64,000 nt of DNA from JANRIG01 sp033765235 (GTDB taxonomy: Bacteria > Bacteroidota > Bacteroidia > Cytophagales > UBA9547), in the NCBI GenBank assembly GCA_033765235.1, contig JANRIG010000020.1:1-64000 (forward strand). Reading direction: 5' to 3'. The position numbers were made by a program, and so were the translations under genes. Of this stretch, positions 8,224 through 18,923 are shown in pieces (within the stretch, counting starts at the first letter, position 1; the number at the start of each line of letters is the position of its first letter). The notes beneath the pieces are model-generated. The model saw nothing but the letters and a program-made list of their open reading frames with translations. It was not told the origin of the DNA and made no database searches.

Positions 8224-9258
8224 ATGATATTGGCATTTATTAAAGAATTAATTCATCAACTTCCCAGGCGGTTTATCCTCAAGCTATTATTGGGTTCCGC
8301 TTTGGGAGTGATGCAAGTGGTGCAAGACATGCAACTTGGCTGCCCCAATGACAAACTTGTCATTGTATTTTTCGCCAATGTAATAGGTACTTTTTTTATA
8401 TGGTCAGGCTCTGAGGCTACTGCATTTGTAATATCTAAAAAATACAATTGGCAAACCGAACCCGTAAAAAAAGCGCTTATCATGGTGCTATGCAACATAG
8501 CTTATCTCAATATATGCCTTGTAATCATATTTTTTACCATATCAAGGGTGACCGGGCGCGAGGTACAATGGCAATACTTTCTAGACACACTCTTTACTAC
8601 ACTGCTCATTACCACCATCATAAACCTAATATTTGTGATAATAGATATTTACAAATATTGGAAAAGTACTATATATGAAATAGAAATGCTCAAGCAAGAA
8701 AATCTACGCTCTCAGTTAGAGTCACTCAAAAATCAGGTAAATCCACACTTTTTATTCAACAGTCTAAATACTCTCATATCCGTAATAGATGAAGACCCTG
8801 AGGTAGCCAAAACTTTTACTCAAAATTTATCACAAGTATATAGGTATATATTACAAGCCAAAGAAAAAGACACCATAGCACTGGGCGAGGAGCTGCAATT
8901 CATCAAATCATATAACTATTTACTCAAAATAAGATATAACGAAAATCTACATTTTAAGATAGATGTGTCAAAGTCTTATGACGACACCTCCATACCCACA
9001 CTAGTGCTGCAAATGCTCATAGAAAATTGCATAAAGCACAATATCATATCTGCTGCTAAGCCACTGCATGTACATATATATGTAGAGCATGACAAGTATA
9101 TTGCAGTGAGCAACAATCTGCAACTCAAAAAAATACAAGTAGAGTCAAACAAGGTAGGACTCAAAAATATCATGGAGCGATACAAACTGCTGGGCAAACA
9201 TGATATAGAAATAATACAAAGTGATACTCATTTTACAGTACTACTCCCGTTGATTTAA
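8224..9258 (+). CDS. LytS-family sensor histidine kinase
   Basis: 344 residues. Four hydrophobic helices fill about residues 15-140, with little extracytoplasmic sequence between them, so the sensor is essentially membrane-embedded. A short helical linker leads to the His_kinase (PF06580) phosphoacceptor motif NQVNPHFLFNSLNTL, with the predicted phospho-His at residue 175. The ATP-binding part follows, with PTLVLQMLIENCIKHNI (N box) and GLKNIMERYKLLG (G-box region). Such kinases phosphorylate LytTR regulators, and one is encoded 15 bp downstream. The pair probably controls the receptor gene in front of it; the signal is unknown. Confidence 0.92.
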   Translation: MILAFIKELIHQLPRRFILKLLLGSALGVMQVVQDMQLGCPNDKLVIVFFANVIGTFFIWSGSEATAFVISKKYNWQTEPVKKALIMVLCNIAYLNICLVIIFFTISRVTGREVQWQYFLDTLFTTLLITTIINLIFVIIDIYKYWKSTIYEIEMLKQENLRSQLESLKNQVNPHFLFNSLNTLISVIDEDPEVAKTFTQNLSQVYRYILQAKEKDTIALGEELQFIKSYNYLLKIRYNENLHFKIDVSKSYDDTSIPTLVLQMLIENCIKHNIISAAKPLHVHIYVEHDKYIAVSNNLQLKKIQVESNKVGLKNIMERYKLLGKHDIEIIQSDTHFTVLLPLI

Positions 9259-9273
9259 TAAATTACTAAAAAT

Positions 9274-10035
9274 ATGAATATACTCATTGTAGAAGACGAA
9301 GCGGCGGCTGCCCGCCGTATCAAAAAAATGGTAGAAGATATAGGCATGGGCAAATATAAAGTGCTGGCCACCTTAGATAGCATAGAAGCCACAGTGACAT
9401 GGCTCCACACACATCCTCTGCCCGACCTTATATTTATGGATATAGAACTGGCCGACGGGCAAAGTTTTGAAATATTCAAACAAGTAAAAATAACAACCCC
9501 CGTAATATTCACCACTGCTTATGATGAGTATGCCTTACAGGCATTTAAGGTAAATAGTATAGATTACTTGCTAAAACCTATTGATAATGATGCTCTTAAA
9601 TACGCCATTGATAAATTTATAGATATTAAAAACAATTACCAATCAGCTTCTTATGACATAGATAAACTTATAAGCAGCTTAAAGATAGGCAAAGACTATA
9701 AGTCGCGGTTTTTGGTAAGAATAGGCGATAGGCTCATATCCTTAGAGACTCATCAAATAGCCTATTTCAAAAGTGAAGATAAGGTCACTGTAGCCTATTC
9801 TCACGAAGCCAAAAAATATATTTTAGACCATACATTGGATGAACTGGAAGCCCAAACAGACCCTATAGATTATTTCAGAATAAACCGTCAATATCTGGCT
9901 CATTACAAATCTATTGGCAATATAAACAGCTATTTCAACGGCAAACTCAAGATTACCCTTAAGCCATCCACAGACGATGAGGTGCTGGTGAGCCGCGAAA
10001 AAGCCTCAGAGTTCAAAAATTGGTTAGATAAGTGA
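9274..10035 (+). CDS. LytTR-family response regulator
   Basis: 253 residues. The receiver domain (about 1-120) starts MNILIVEDEAAAARRI, with the acidic pocket in VEDE, the phosphoacceptor Asp56 in LIFMDIEL, the conserved Thr in FTTAYDEYAL and Lys in YLLKPID. The C-terminal LytTR DNA-binding domain (about 150-250) has FLVRIGDRLISLETHQIAYF, DYFRINRQYLAH and a final VLVSREKASEFKNWL. LytTR regulators bind pairs of short imperfect direct repeats upstream of targets. No such repeats were confidently recognised upstream of 5812. Partner of the kinase encoded just upstream. Confidence 0.94.
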   Translation: MNILIVEDEAAAARRIKKMVEDIGMGKYKVLATLDSIEATVTWLHTHPLPDLIFMDIELADGQSFEIFKQVKITTPVIFTTAYDEYALQAFKVNSIDYLLKPIDNDALKYAIDKFIDIKNNYQSASYDIDKLISSLKIGKDYKSRFLVRIGDRLISLETHQIAYFKSEDKVTVAYSHEAKKYILDHTLDELEAQTDPIDYFRINRQYLAHYKSIGNINSYFNGKLKITLKPSTDDEVLVSREKASEFKNWLDK

Positions 10036-10085
10036 TTGATTTCTATGGATAAAACAAATCTAAAGACGTATTAGGGATAAAAAGA

Positions 10086-10110
10086 AAAGGCAAGTATTAC
10101 ACTTGCCTTT
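10086..10110. terminator. Hairpin terminator between convergent genes
   Basis: A perfect 10-bp stem, AAAGGCAAGT (10086-10095) with ACTTGCCTTT (10101-10110), and a 5-nt loop ATTAC. It carries A- and T-rich flanks on both sides, so it can serve both the LytTR operon and the convergent giant gene. Confidence 0.75.
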
Positions 10111-10139
10111 CTTCGTTAAACTAAACCCAAAAAATCAAA

Positions 10140-13100
10140 TTACTCTTTCATAAATTTGGCTTTCACCATTCCTTTGTTGTTGAATATCAACAGCACATAA
10201 GCACCTGAAGGCAGCTCAGCAATGTCTAAACTTTCGACAACATTATCTTTCGACATCACTGTACTACCCATGCTATTCACCACCATTACCCTGGCAATAT
10301 TATCTTTTGATACTATATGCAATGTATTATGAGCTGGATTTGGATATACACTCACAGCTTTTTCATCATAATTAATTCCTCCTGTGGTAGTACCAGTGTT
10401 AGCACCTATTATCGTGAATACTCTGCTCACACTAAACACATTGCCATATATACCTGTGATAGTTATCACTCCTGTTTTAAAGGTGCTAATACCACCTTTA
10501 CCGTCTGCACTTACCAACCCGTTCGGACTTTCGTCAATTACAAAAGTTAATTTAGGCAATTTTACAGCAATATAATCATCAGTGGTAACAGGGGGGTTAA
10601 ATGTAGCATATACATAATAATCCTTTTTGTTTTCAAGTATATCTCCAATTTCATCAGGGTTATCTTTGTCAAGTGACATTACAAGACTCATGGATGAAGT
10701 TTGTCCACTGATGGTGATGGTACGAGCAAAACTTACTGTAGTATCTGCACTGAGGTATGTAATCACAGTAATTACTCCATTGCCTTCATCTTTGGCTGTC
10801 ACTACTCCATTAGCATCTACAGTAGCTAACGATTGTGAAGATGCTGAGAGCTTATGAGAGTATCCTTGATTGCTTCCACTTACAGTAAATGAGCCTCCAC
10901 TTGAGGTGATTACATATTTGTCAGGGGTAAGTTGATTTTGTATACTTACTATCACAGCATCTGAAATACCGGTATTAGGAATTGTACCTACTATAGTAAC
11001 TAACTGTGGACCGGAATGATAATTATTTGCTACCAACAAACCATTTGGACTTATAGTAGCAATGCCATTTGGCAAAATGTTATATACCATTTGTGTACCA
11101 ATAGCATTTGGAGGATAAAATGAATAAGTTAGTTGAAGTGACCCACCTGCTGTAAGTATTTGATTAGGGGTAGGTTGTACCAAATCTGCTGATTTAGGCA
11201 ACTGATTGGTAATAGTCACTACATGATGTCTTACCAAAGAAGCGTTGAATACAGAATATAATGTGACTGTAACCACTCCATTATCAATAGCTCTCAGTAA
11301 CCCGGTCCCGTCCAATTGCGACACACCTGTAGAGGTAGTGATAATCCAACCTATAGATGTCTCTGAGGTAGTACTTGGGGTGAATATAGCCCCAAACTGC
11401 AATGTACCTCCATTGGTGTTAATAACATTCGCATTGGGAGGAAGTTGTAAATCCAACCCGGTAATAGGTTCATATTGACCTGAAATAGTGATGACTACTC
11501 TGGCTGTAATAGCACTTCCATCTTGTGTAGTGCCACTTACAGTCACAATACCATTTTTGCTTGCCTGTAATATACCATTTACATCTATAGAAGATATAGT
11601 GGTATTAGAGACCTGCCAAGTCAAGTTTTGGTTAGATGTATTGGCGGGGGCAAAATATTTTTGAATCACTAATGTACCATTAGAAGCTGTGATTTGGCGC
11701 ACACCTCCGGTGCCATCTATGGTAAGACCGGTAGCTATGGCAGTAACAGATTGCCCTGATATATTTACTACAAATGTAGATGCAGCACTCGAGTTATTCA
11801 CCGACACACCTAACACCGTAATAGGACCATTATCAATGGCTTGCAACAAACCAGTACTATTAATAGTAGCTCTACCACCACCTGATACTGTAATTAGCGA
11901 CCATGTAATATTTTGATTAGAAGCATTTGCCGGGTTGAAAGTAGCACCTAATTGCAATGTACCTCCATTAGTAGTAATACTATTAGACGGACCGGTAACC
12001 GTGATAGCTATTACACCTACAGCCTGACCTGATATAGATACTACTACATTAGCTTCTATTAAGCCATATGTACCCACTACAGTCACTGTGCCATTGCCCG
12101 CATTCAAAGCAGTCAATAAACCTGAAGAATTGATAATTGCCAACCCATTCGGACTAATCAGTGACCAAGTAGGAGTAGTATTTGTATTTGCATTTGCAGG
12201 ACTAAATGTACCTACCATTTGCAATGTGCCTGACTGTGAAGTAATTTGGTTTACTCCACCCGTACCTGATATGGTTGCAGAAGTTACAGATATACTTTGA
12301 CCTGATATAGTAATAGCTCTTGATGCAGATATACCTCCTCCGTATGTACCTGTTACAGTTACTACCCCGTTGCCGGTGTTGTTTGCAGTGAGCAGACCTG
12401 AAGAATTAAGGCTTGCCAAACTGGAGGGGTCAATGATCGACCAACCAACCACAGTACCTGTATTGGCGTTTGCAGGGCTATATGTACCTATCATTTGCAA
12501 TGTACCTCCCTGAGTAGTAATGGCTGTAGAGCCTCCCTGTCCTGTAACTGTAGCCGAAGTAACCGCGATACCTACAAATTGTCCGCTGATGGTTACAATT
12601 CTATTAGCCACTACTCCACTATAGTTACCGGTGACAGTAACTGTGCCGTTGCCACTGTTTGCTGCAGATAATAATCCTGACACAGGATTAATGATTGCAA
12701 TACCACCCGGCGCTATAATGCTCCAACCTACTACTGTATTGGTATTGGCATTGGCAGGTGCATACATACCAATCATTTGTAGAGAACCGCCTCCTGTTGT
12801 AATTTGGTTTACACCTCCTGTTCCCATGATGGTAGCTGCTGTCACGGGTATGGGGTATCCTGAAACTGTGACCACTCTGGTATCAAAAGCTGAAGGGTTG
12901 CTTGCCGATGCAGCAGTGATTGTGACTACTCCATTGCCTTGAGCAGTAAGCGTATTAGATGTACCGCTACTTGCACTGAGCGATACCACCCCTGTGGGAT
13001 TCATGCTCCAATTTATAGTAGGGTTTGTAGCATTAGATGGGGTTACGCCTGCATTTAATATTAATGTTCCTCCTACAGAGTTTATAGTATTGCCACCTGA

Positions 13101-16100
13101 AAGGGTAAGACCTGTGACAGATACAAAAGGTCCTGTTTGGTTGCTGATGTTAATCGCTAATGTACCAAATATAGCAGGATTGGTGAGTGCTGTGGCAGTG
13201 ACTGTGACCGTACCGTTTACAAGGGCTTGTAATAATCCACTTCCGCTTATGCTGCCAGCACCTCCTAAAAGCGACCAACTAACACCGCTGGTACTTGAAG
13301 CAGAAGGGGTAAAAGCTGCAAACATTTGCAAAGTGCCTAAATTTGTAGCAATGGTGGTAGCTCCACCTTGACCAGTCACTACAATACTTGATGGTTGATT
13401 GCTTACATTGACTACAAAAGTACGAGTAATGCCTGTACCATCTTGGGTCACTCCTGTTACAGTCACTGTACCATTTGTGAGACCTGTAAGTGTAGTGTTT
13501 AGACCTGATGCGTTGCTTAAAGTAGCAATGCCGCCCGGACTTACGGACCAAGTAATAACTTTATTAGTTGCTGCTGCAGGTAATATTACAGTATTGATAG
13601 TCAATTTACCACCTGCTGTATTAATCTGATTTACACCACCTTGACCGGTTATGGTCATATTGGTAATCAATACATTTTGACCGGAAATGGTAATAATTCT
13701 ATTGGCTACTATACCACCTCCATAGGTACCAGTGACTGTGACATTGCCATTACCGTTATTCGCTGCAGTCACCAAGCCTGATGCATTCACGGATGCAATG
13801 GCACCCGGTGCGTTTATTGTCCATCCTACTAAAGTATTGGTGTTTGCATTGGCAGGGCTGTAAGTAGCTATCATTTGCAATGTACCTCCTTGGGCAGATA
13901 TTTGGGTAACTCCGCCAGTTCCGGATACTGTAGCTGAGCTCACCGGTATTGACACATATTGACCTGACAATGTGACAACTCTGGTAGCTGTAATGCCACC
14001 ACCGTATGTTCCTGTTACTGTCACAGTACCATTACCATTATTAGCTGCTGTCACTAAGCCTGATGCATTAATAGATGCAATTGCACCCGGCGCATTAATT
14101 GTCCAACCTACCAAAGTATTGGTATTTGCATTGGCGGGGCTGTAAGTGGCTATCATTTGCAATGTACCACCTCCAGTAGTAATTTGATTCACACCACCTG
14201 TGCCGGTCACCGTAGCAGATGTTACAGGCGTGGTCACAAATTGACCTGATATTGAGATTACTCTCATAGCGGTGACACCACCATAAGCACCTGTGACAGT
14301 GACAGTACCATTGCCATTATTATTAGCAGTTATGAGACCGGCGGCATTAATGACAGCTATACCTCCAGGGGCATTTATTGACCAACCCGGCAAGGTGTTA
14401 GAATTAGCATTTGCAGGGCTGTAAAGTCCTACCATTTGCAATGTGCCTCCTGCAGTTGTGATTTGGCTCACACCACCTGTACCTATTACAGTGGCAGAAG
14501 TAACGTTAATACCTTGTCCGGAAATTGTTACCAATCTTATTCCTGATACTGTAGGGTTATCTATAGATACACCTATTACTGTAAGTATTCCGTTTGATAT
14601 TGCGGTCAACAACCCTGTAGGACTTATGGAAGCTAAGCCTGAAGATGGGTTAATACTCCAATTTATGGCAGTATTTATAGCATTGGCAGGCGCAAAAACA
14701 CCTGTCATTTGCAATGTACCTGATAGTGTAGAAATAGTATTAATACCACCTTGACCTACTACTGTGAGACCTGTTACTCTCACATACTGTCCTGAAATAG
14801 TTACCACAATTTGTCCAAATACAGATGGTGTATTGTTAGAAGTAGCTCTCACAGTGACAGTACCATTGGCTACAGCCATAAGCATACCACTTTGATTAAT
14901 ATTTGCAGCACCTGTACCGGTTATTACAGACCATGTTACAGATTTGTCCACCACATTCACAGGCAAAATAGAAGCGGTGTACTGTGCAGTGCCCCCTGCT
15001 GCGGTGATAGCACTAGTGCCAGACACACTTACAGATGAGGTAGCTACAAATGCATTACCACCTCCCCAAATTGTGGTCATGGAGTTTGGAGGCAAAAATA
15101 CTGAGCCTGTGGTAGTACCCATGTAGCGCATGAAGTCATTGTCAATAGACTGATATACTTTATAGCTGCCGGGCATATTGGTACCAGTAAGATTGATTGT
15201 GCGCGAAGTACCGTCATTACCTACTACAACAGTGACACTGCCGTCCGGATTTCTAAATGCTGTGGAACTTGTACCACCTACTGCTGTAAGAGGTATGCGA
15301 CGAGCACCACCCCATGAATATTTGCTGTAGTGATAATATGTAGTGTAAAGTTTAGAGTAGACATTCATACCCAAATATTGAAACGAAGAAATATTGCCAT
15401 AAGTCATACCAATTTGCATGGCTGCAAACATATTTAATGCATCAGACCATGTTTCCGACAGACCTGAGGTTTCTGTCATATGTACAGGAATACCTGCTCC
15501 TCCATTACCGTTGTGCAGTTCGCCTCCCGGACCTGAAGTACCTACAGGGGGTGGTACATTTCTTACTTTGGGCAAAGCACCATTAGAAAGTGTGTTTCTT
15601 GAGTCGGACAATATTTGTCCCCATCCGGCTGATCCCGGACCTCCCTGACCTATGCCATCACTAGCATAATTATGTACAGCATAAGCTGAGAAATAATTTC
15701 GGGTTTCAGCATCGTTTTGGCAAGTTTTCATGTAATTGTTGCCTGCATCTTGGGCTTGCAAGGTTTCTGCACCCCAGATGAATGTTGGTAAACCTTCAGC
15801 TGCAATTCTTCTGCCTACTCTTCTGACAGTTTCACGGTATTGCTCTTGATTATACATTACAGATTGGTAGGTTTGGTTAAATTGTATTTCATTGCCTAAA
15901 GAAATACCATAGATATCAATACCTGTTTCTTCTTTTATTATTTTGATGAATGCTACACAATATTCTGCATATTCATCATAGTAAGAGGAATCTATGGTAT
16001 TGGTCACTATAAACTGCTGAGGAGGTGCAGGTACGCCTGACTCCCTATTATATTTAACAAAATTAGGTGGTGAGAAAAAAGTAACTAAAAATCTCCTTAC

Positions 16101-18923
16101 TCCTGCTGCATAGCATTTTCTGAAAAATTCTATCTGCATGGTAGGATAGTCAAGTTTAGTTTTATCAAGCACGTAAGGATCTTCATTATCATTTACAGGT
16201 TCAAAGTCATAAATGCCTATGCGCATAGATTCTATTTTGGCATCGGCTATTTTTTGATACCAGCTATCGCTAAAAAATGCAGCACCGGGACCAAATATTT
16301 CGCAAATACCTGCGGCTCCTGCAGCGTCCATGGTTTGACCTTTTTGCCCGTCGGACATGTTGGCATTGAGGTCATTGTTCACATTCAAGTTACTTGAGCC
16401 CGGAGGTGCTATGACATTGATTGAAAAGTTCTTATTTATGTTACTTGACCCTGTAGCACTTGCTGTAAGTGTGAAATTGCCTGTGGTAGCAGATCCACCA
16501 CTGGTATAGCTCAATATGGCAGTGCCTGTGGCTTGATTAAATGACTGTATAGATACTGTAATACCACCACTTGCCCCTGAAATATTTAGGTTTGTAGGAT
16601 TTGTATTAGGTCCGAAAATAGGTGTGGAGCCTGAGGATATACCTGTGACAGTGATAGTTTTAGGTCCTGTCTGAGAGGTAGTATGATAAGGGCTGCCAAT
16701 ATCGCTCATGGTACATACAGGTGTATTGCCCGGACAACCTCCTGCGCCTTGTGCATTGGCACCTAATCTGAGATTGCTTATGTAATAGGTACCTGAATAT
16801 GTATTCCAGTTTCCTGCGCCTGCATTAAAATCTGTGACACCAAAGTTGAATAATACCGCCTTGATTTTAGAAAAATCAAAATTAGAACTGGTAGGTGTAC
16901 CATTGTAGCAAAATGTATATGTAGTGGCTGATGTGCTAAGGGTACGCTCAGAAGCTAAGCCATATCGGTTGCCATTCACATCCCAAAGGTCTGCAGCTAC
17001 TCTTCCAGATGTATTGGTAGTGTGTAATGTAACACTTAAATAAGGGTAAGCTTGAAAATTAAACAGATTGCCTCCACCTTGAGGTTTGTACCATATACCT
17101 GAGAAATATTGAGGGGCAGTGCCCGGCTTATTCATATTCAAAGTAGCTGATTGTGTGCCTGAGTTGATGCTTAGTGTTTGTACAGAGCCTTGGTTTTCTA
17201 CAAACCATGTACCGGGCATGCTTGTAAGCGCACTCCATGCATCGCCACCACCTACTACTGTGGTCACCGTCCATGGCTCTATGTATCCGTTGAGAGGTGG
17301 GGCTTGTGCTAACATGGTAAATACTCTGGTAAAACTTGAATTCCCATTGCTATTGGCAGGTGCCCCAAAATTAGTAGCAGTTACAGATATGTTAGTAGTG
17401 CCTACGGTGGCTGAGTTGTAAGTAAGCAAAGCATAGTTATTGCCGGGGGTATATTGTACCACTGGGTTAGCCAATATACCTAAGTTGCCGCTTACAGCTA
17501 CCAAAGAACTGATTTGAGAACCTCCATTGCCATCTGTAATGCCTGTAATGGTGAGTGTGCGCGGACCTTGGTTGGTAAGGTTATCTACTTGGTTGGGTAT
17601 GACATTGATAGTGGGCGATTTGTAAACAGAAGGATAAACCGTTACATTTATTACATATTGTGAAAAATTGGTGCCTCCCAATACAGTACCTCCATTATCA
17701 GCTATGTTTACAGTAATTTGACAATTTCTTGCCGGCAAAGAAGCAAAACTCTCGGGTGTAATTTTGATAGTGGCTGTAGCCGATGTACCTGTAAATGACA
17801 CGTTTATTTGGCTATTTTGCAATACACTTTGGTCTGAGCTGGTGCCGGTGATAGTCATGGTGTTATTTGTCTCACTATTGCCATCGTCTATGTTAGATAG
17901 GTTGATAGTGGTAGTGCCATCAGCACCTGCTATTACATTCAAAGGAATAGTGCCAATGACTGGGGCATTGTTTCTTCGCACATCTACATTGAATACATAA
18001 GTATATGGTACAGAAGTAATACCACTAATTTGGCTTGCTGCAGTAGCAGTCACAGTTACTGTTACCATTCCATACTGGTTGGCATTAGGGGTCATGTTCA
18101 TTCTAACGGGTCTGCTGCTTATCATGTCGCCGGTACTTCCCAAGCCATTGGTAAATGTGTAATAGTTATTGCTCGAAAAAGGCGAATTGGTAAAAGTAGG
18201 GTTTGGAAGTATGGTGGTATTGGAACTAACAGCACTAAATGTGATATTACTATTAAGGTTATCGCAATCTACCGCATTCATGATTTTGTACTGCTTGGTA
18301 GCAGAGTTGATAGGTATCTCAATGTTTTCAAAACCCAAAAAATATGGTGCTGCCAATGCAGCTTGACCGGGTGTGCCATTATCACCTACCGCAAAGTCAT
18401 CTATATATACTCTTACATTACCTTCTATGTAGCCGGCCGGTTGGAATACGAGGTTTACGTCAGTGACATTGCTCCAAATGTTTGCAAATCCACCATCGTT
18501 AAAGTCAAATGTTACGGTTTGCCACTTGGATGTAGGATAAATGACTTTGCGAGTACGGCGACCGCTGGCTTGAGTGCCCCCGTTGAACATACCCATCATG
18601 ATCTCGTAGGGGTTGCCACGAGTAACTGAGTCTGTCCGGATTTTAAAACTGATTTTGCGCAATCTTGCAGTAGTAAGATTGATTGCGGGCGATATGTTAA
18701 AGTTGACACCCGACCACATGTCTGCCTTGTTTACCACTATACGCAGCGCACCGCCGGTGACTGATAATTGATAAGGCACTCCTCCTGTTATTCCTGATGG
18801 CACACCTCCTGTGTTAAAATTTTGGAAGTATCCCTGACTGTAAGATTGAATAGTTGTGCCCAACAGCATAATACTAATCAAAGTAATATGAAGACGAGTT
18901 TTAAAATTTTTTGTAACTTTCAT
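10140..18923 (-). CDS. Giant T9SS-secreted GH30-like glycoside hydrolase with about 17 Ig-like repeats
   Basis: 2927 residues. Order of parts: signal peptide (1-30); a beta-sandwich, carbohydrate-binding-like domain (about 35-190, ending RVYIDDFAVG); cadherin/Ig-like segments (about 200-540); a second carbohydrate-binding-like sandwich (about 555-740); a short Ig-like domain; then a catalytic TIM-barrel domain (about 855-1270). The barrel carries the clan GH-A pair: acid/base Glu1012 in SLGNEI and nucleophile Glu1151 in HMTETSG. A small beta domain with RNPDGSVTVVVGNDG follows, as in GH30. Residues about 1293-2835 are tandem BIG2-type Ig repeats of about 90 residues, mostly ending in a (I/V)SGQ-like motif. 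The last 70 residues are a type A T9SS sorting domain (VSVYPNPAHNTL ... SGAYVLLI). It is predicted to act on the cell surface or outside on a beta-glycan such as glucuronoxylan or beta-1,6-glucan. Subfamily and substrate are uncertain. It stands alone with no Sus pair beside it. Confidence 0.88.
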   Translation of the reverse strand: MKVTKNFKTRLHITLISIMLLGTTIQSYSQGYFQNFNTGGVPSGITGGVPYQLSVTGGALRIVVNKADMWSGVNFNISPAINLTTARLRKISFKIRTDSVTRGNPYEIMMGMFNGGTQASGRRTRKVIYPTSKWQTVTFDFNDGGFANIWSNVTDVNLVFQPAGYIEGNVRVYIDDFAVGDNGTPGQAALAAPYFLGFENIEIPINSATKQYKIMNAVDCDNLNSNITFSAVSSNTTILPNPTFTNSPFSSNNYYTFTNGLGSTGDMISSRPVRMNMTPNANQYGMVTVTVTATAASQISGITSVPYTYVFNVDVRRNNAPVIGTIPLNVIAGADGTTTINLSNIDDGNSETNNTMTITGTSSDQSVLQNSQINVSFTGTSATATIKITPESFASLPARNCQITVNIADNGGTVLGGTNFSQYVINVTVYPSVYKSPTINVIPNQVDNLTNQGPRTLTITGITDGNGGSQISSLVAVSGNLGILANPVVQYTPGNNYALLTYNSATVGTTNISVTATNFGAPANSNGNSSFTRVFTMLAQAPPLNGYIEPWTVTTVVGGGDAWSALTSMPGTWFVENQGSVQTLSINSGTQSATLNMNKPGTAPQYFSGIWYKPQGGGNLFNFQAYPYLSVTLHTTNTSGRVAADLWDVNGNRYGLASERTLSTSATTYTFCYNGTPTSSNFDFSKIKAVLFNFGVTDFNAGAGNWNTYSGTYYISNLRLGANAQGAGGCPGNTPVCTMSDIGSPYHTTSQTGPKTITVTGISSGSTPIFGPNTNPTNLNISGASGGITVSIQSFNQATGTAILSYTSGGSATTGNFTLTASATGSSNINKNFSINVIAPPGSSNLNVNNDLNANMSDGQKGQTMDAAGAAGICEIFGPGAAFFSDSWYQKIADAKIESMRIGIYDFEPVNDNEDPYVLDKTKLDYPTMQIEFFRKCYAAGVRRFLVTFFSPPNFVKYNRESGVPAPPQQFIVTNTIDSSYYDEYAEYCVAFIKIIKEETGIDIYGISLGNEIQFNQTYQSVMYNQEQYRETVRRVGRRIAAEGLPTFIWGAETLQAQDAGNNYMKTCQNDAETRNYFSAYAVHNYASDGIGQGGPGSAGWGQILSDSRNTLSNGALPKVRNVPPPVGTSGPGGELHNGNGGAGIPVHMTETSGLSETWSDALNMFAAMQIGMTYGNISSFQYLGMNVYSKLYTTYYHYSKYSWGGARRIPLTAVGGTSSTAFRNPDGSVTVVVGNDGTSRTINLTGTNMPGSYKVYQSIDNDFMRYMGTTTGSVFLPPNSMTTIWGGGNAFVATSSVSVSGTSAITAAGGTAQYTASILPVNVVDKSVTWSVITGTGAANINQSGMLMAVANGTVTVRATSNNTPSVFGQIVVTISGQYVRVTGLTVVGQGGINTISTLSGTLQMTGVFAPANAINTAINWSINPSSGLASISPTGLLTAISNGILTVIGVSIDNPTVSGIRLVTISGQGINVTSATVIGTGGVSQITTAGGTLQMVGLYSPANANSNTLPGWSINAPGGIAVINAAGLITANNNGNGTVTVTGAYGGVTAMRVISISGQFVTTPVTSATVTGTGGVNQITTGGGTLQMIATYSPANANTNTLVGWTINAPGAIASINASGLVTAANNGNGTVTVTGTYGGGITATRVVTLSGQYVSIPVSSATVSGTGGVTQISAQGGTLQMIATYSPANANTNTLVGWTINAPGAIASVNASGLVTAANNGNGNVTVTGTYGGGIVANRIITISGQNVLITNMTITGQGGVNQINTAGGKLTINTVILPAAATNKVITWSVSPGGIATLSNASGLNTTLTGLTNGTVTVTGVTQDGTGITRTFVVNVSNQPSSIVVTGQGGATTIATNLGTLQMFAAFTPSASSTSGVSWSLLGGAGSISGSGLLQALVNGTVTVTATALTNPAIFGTLAINISNQTGPFVSVTGLTLSGGNTINSVGGTLILNAGVTPSNATNPTINWSMNPTGVVSLSASSGTSNTLTAQGNGVVTITAASASNPSAFDTRVVTVSGYPIPVTAATIMGTGGVNQITTGGGSLQMIGMYAPANANTNTVVGWSIIAPGGIAIINPVSGLLSAANSGNGTVTVTGNYSGVVANRIVTISGQFVGIAVTSATVTGQGGSTAITTQGGTLQMIGTYSPANANTGTVVGWSIIDPSSLASLNSSGLLTANNTGNGVVTVTGTYGGGISASRAITISGQSISVTSATISGTGGVNQITSQSGTLQMVGTFSPANANTNTTPTWSLISPNGLAIINSSGLLTALNAGNGTVTVVGTYGLIEANVVVSISGQAVGVIAITVTGPSNSITTNGGTLQLGATFNPANASNQNITWSLITVSGGGRATINSTGLLQAIDNGPITVLGVSVNNSSAASTFVVNISGQSVTAIATGLTIDGTGGVRQITASNGTLVIQKYFAPANTSNQNLTWQVSNTTISSIDVNGILQASKNGIVTVSGTTQDGSAITARVVITISGQYEPITGLDLQLPPNANVINTNGGTLQFGAIFTPSTTSETSIGWIITTSTGVSQLDGTGLLRAIDNGVVTVTLYSVFNASLVRHHVVTITNQLPKSADLVQPTPNQILTAGGSLQLTYSFYPPNAIGTQMVYNILPNGIATISPNGLLVANNYHSGPQLVTIVGTIPNTGISDAVIVSIQNQLTPDKYVITSSGGSFTVSGSNQGYSHKLSASSQSLATVDANGVVTAKDEGNGVITVITYLSADTTVSFARTITISGQTSSMSLVMSLDKDNPDEIGDILENKKDYYVYATFNPPVTTDDYIAVKLPKLTFVIDESPNGLVSADGKGGISTFKTGVITITGIYGNVFSVSRVFTIIGANTGTTTGGINYDEKAVSVYPNPAHNTLHIVSKDNIARVMVVNSMGSTVMSKDNVVESLDIAELPSGAYVLLIFNNKGMVKAKFMKE
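10430..15050 (-). repeat. Coding tandem repeats: about 17 Ig-like units of about 270 bp
   Basis: The C-terminal half of the giant gene is built from repeats of about 270 bp. Each encodes a GGVxQITTxGGTLQM-like strand, a YSPANANTNT loop, GLLTAxNxGNGTVTVTG and a closing (I/V)SGQ-like motif. The two units around 13680-14250 are nearly identical at protein level; those at the two ends of the array are most diverged. This gradient is the pattern expected of recent unit duplication in the middle of an older array. Confidence 0.85.

Noticed and set aside
12631..14754. Several plus-strand ORFs of 75-125 codons opposite the giant gene
   Set aside because: They mirror the repeat periodicity and have no sensible protein features; they are shadows of the coding repeats.
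10430..15050. Long, regular direct repeats that could suggest a CRISPR or satellite array
   Set aside because: Repeats are about 270 bp, fully in one open frame and encode Ig-like domains ending in an (I/V)SGQ-like motif; there are no short spacers.
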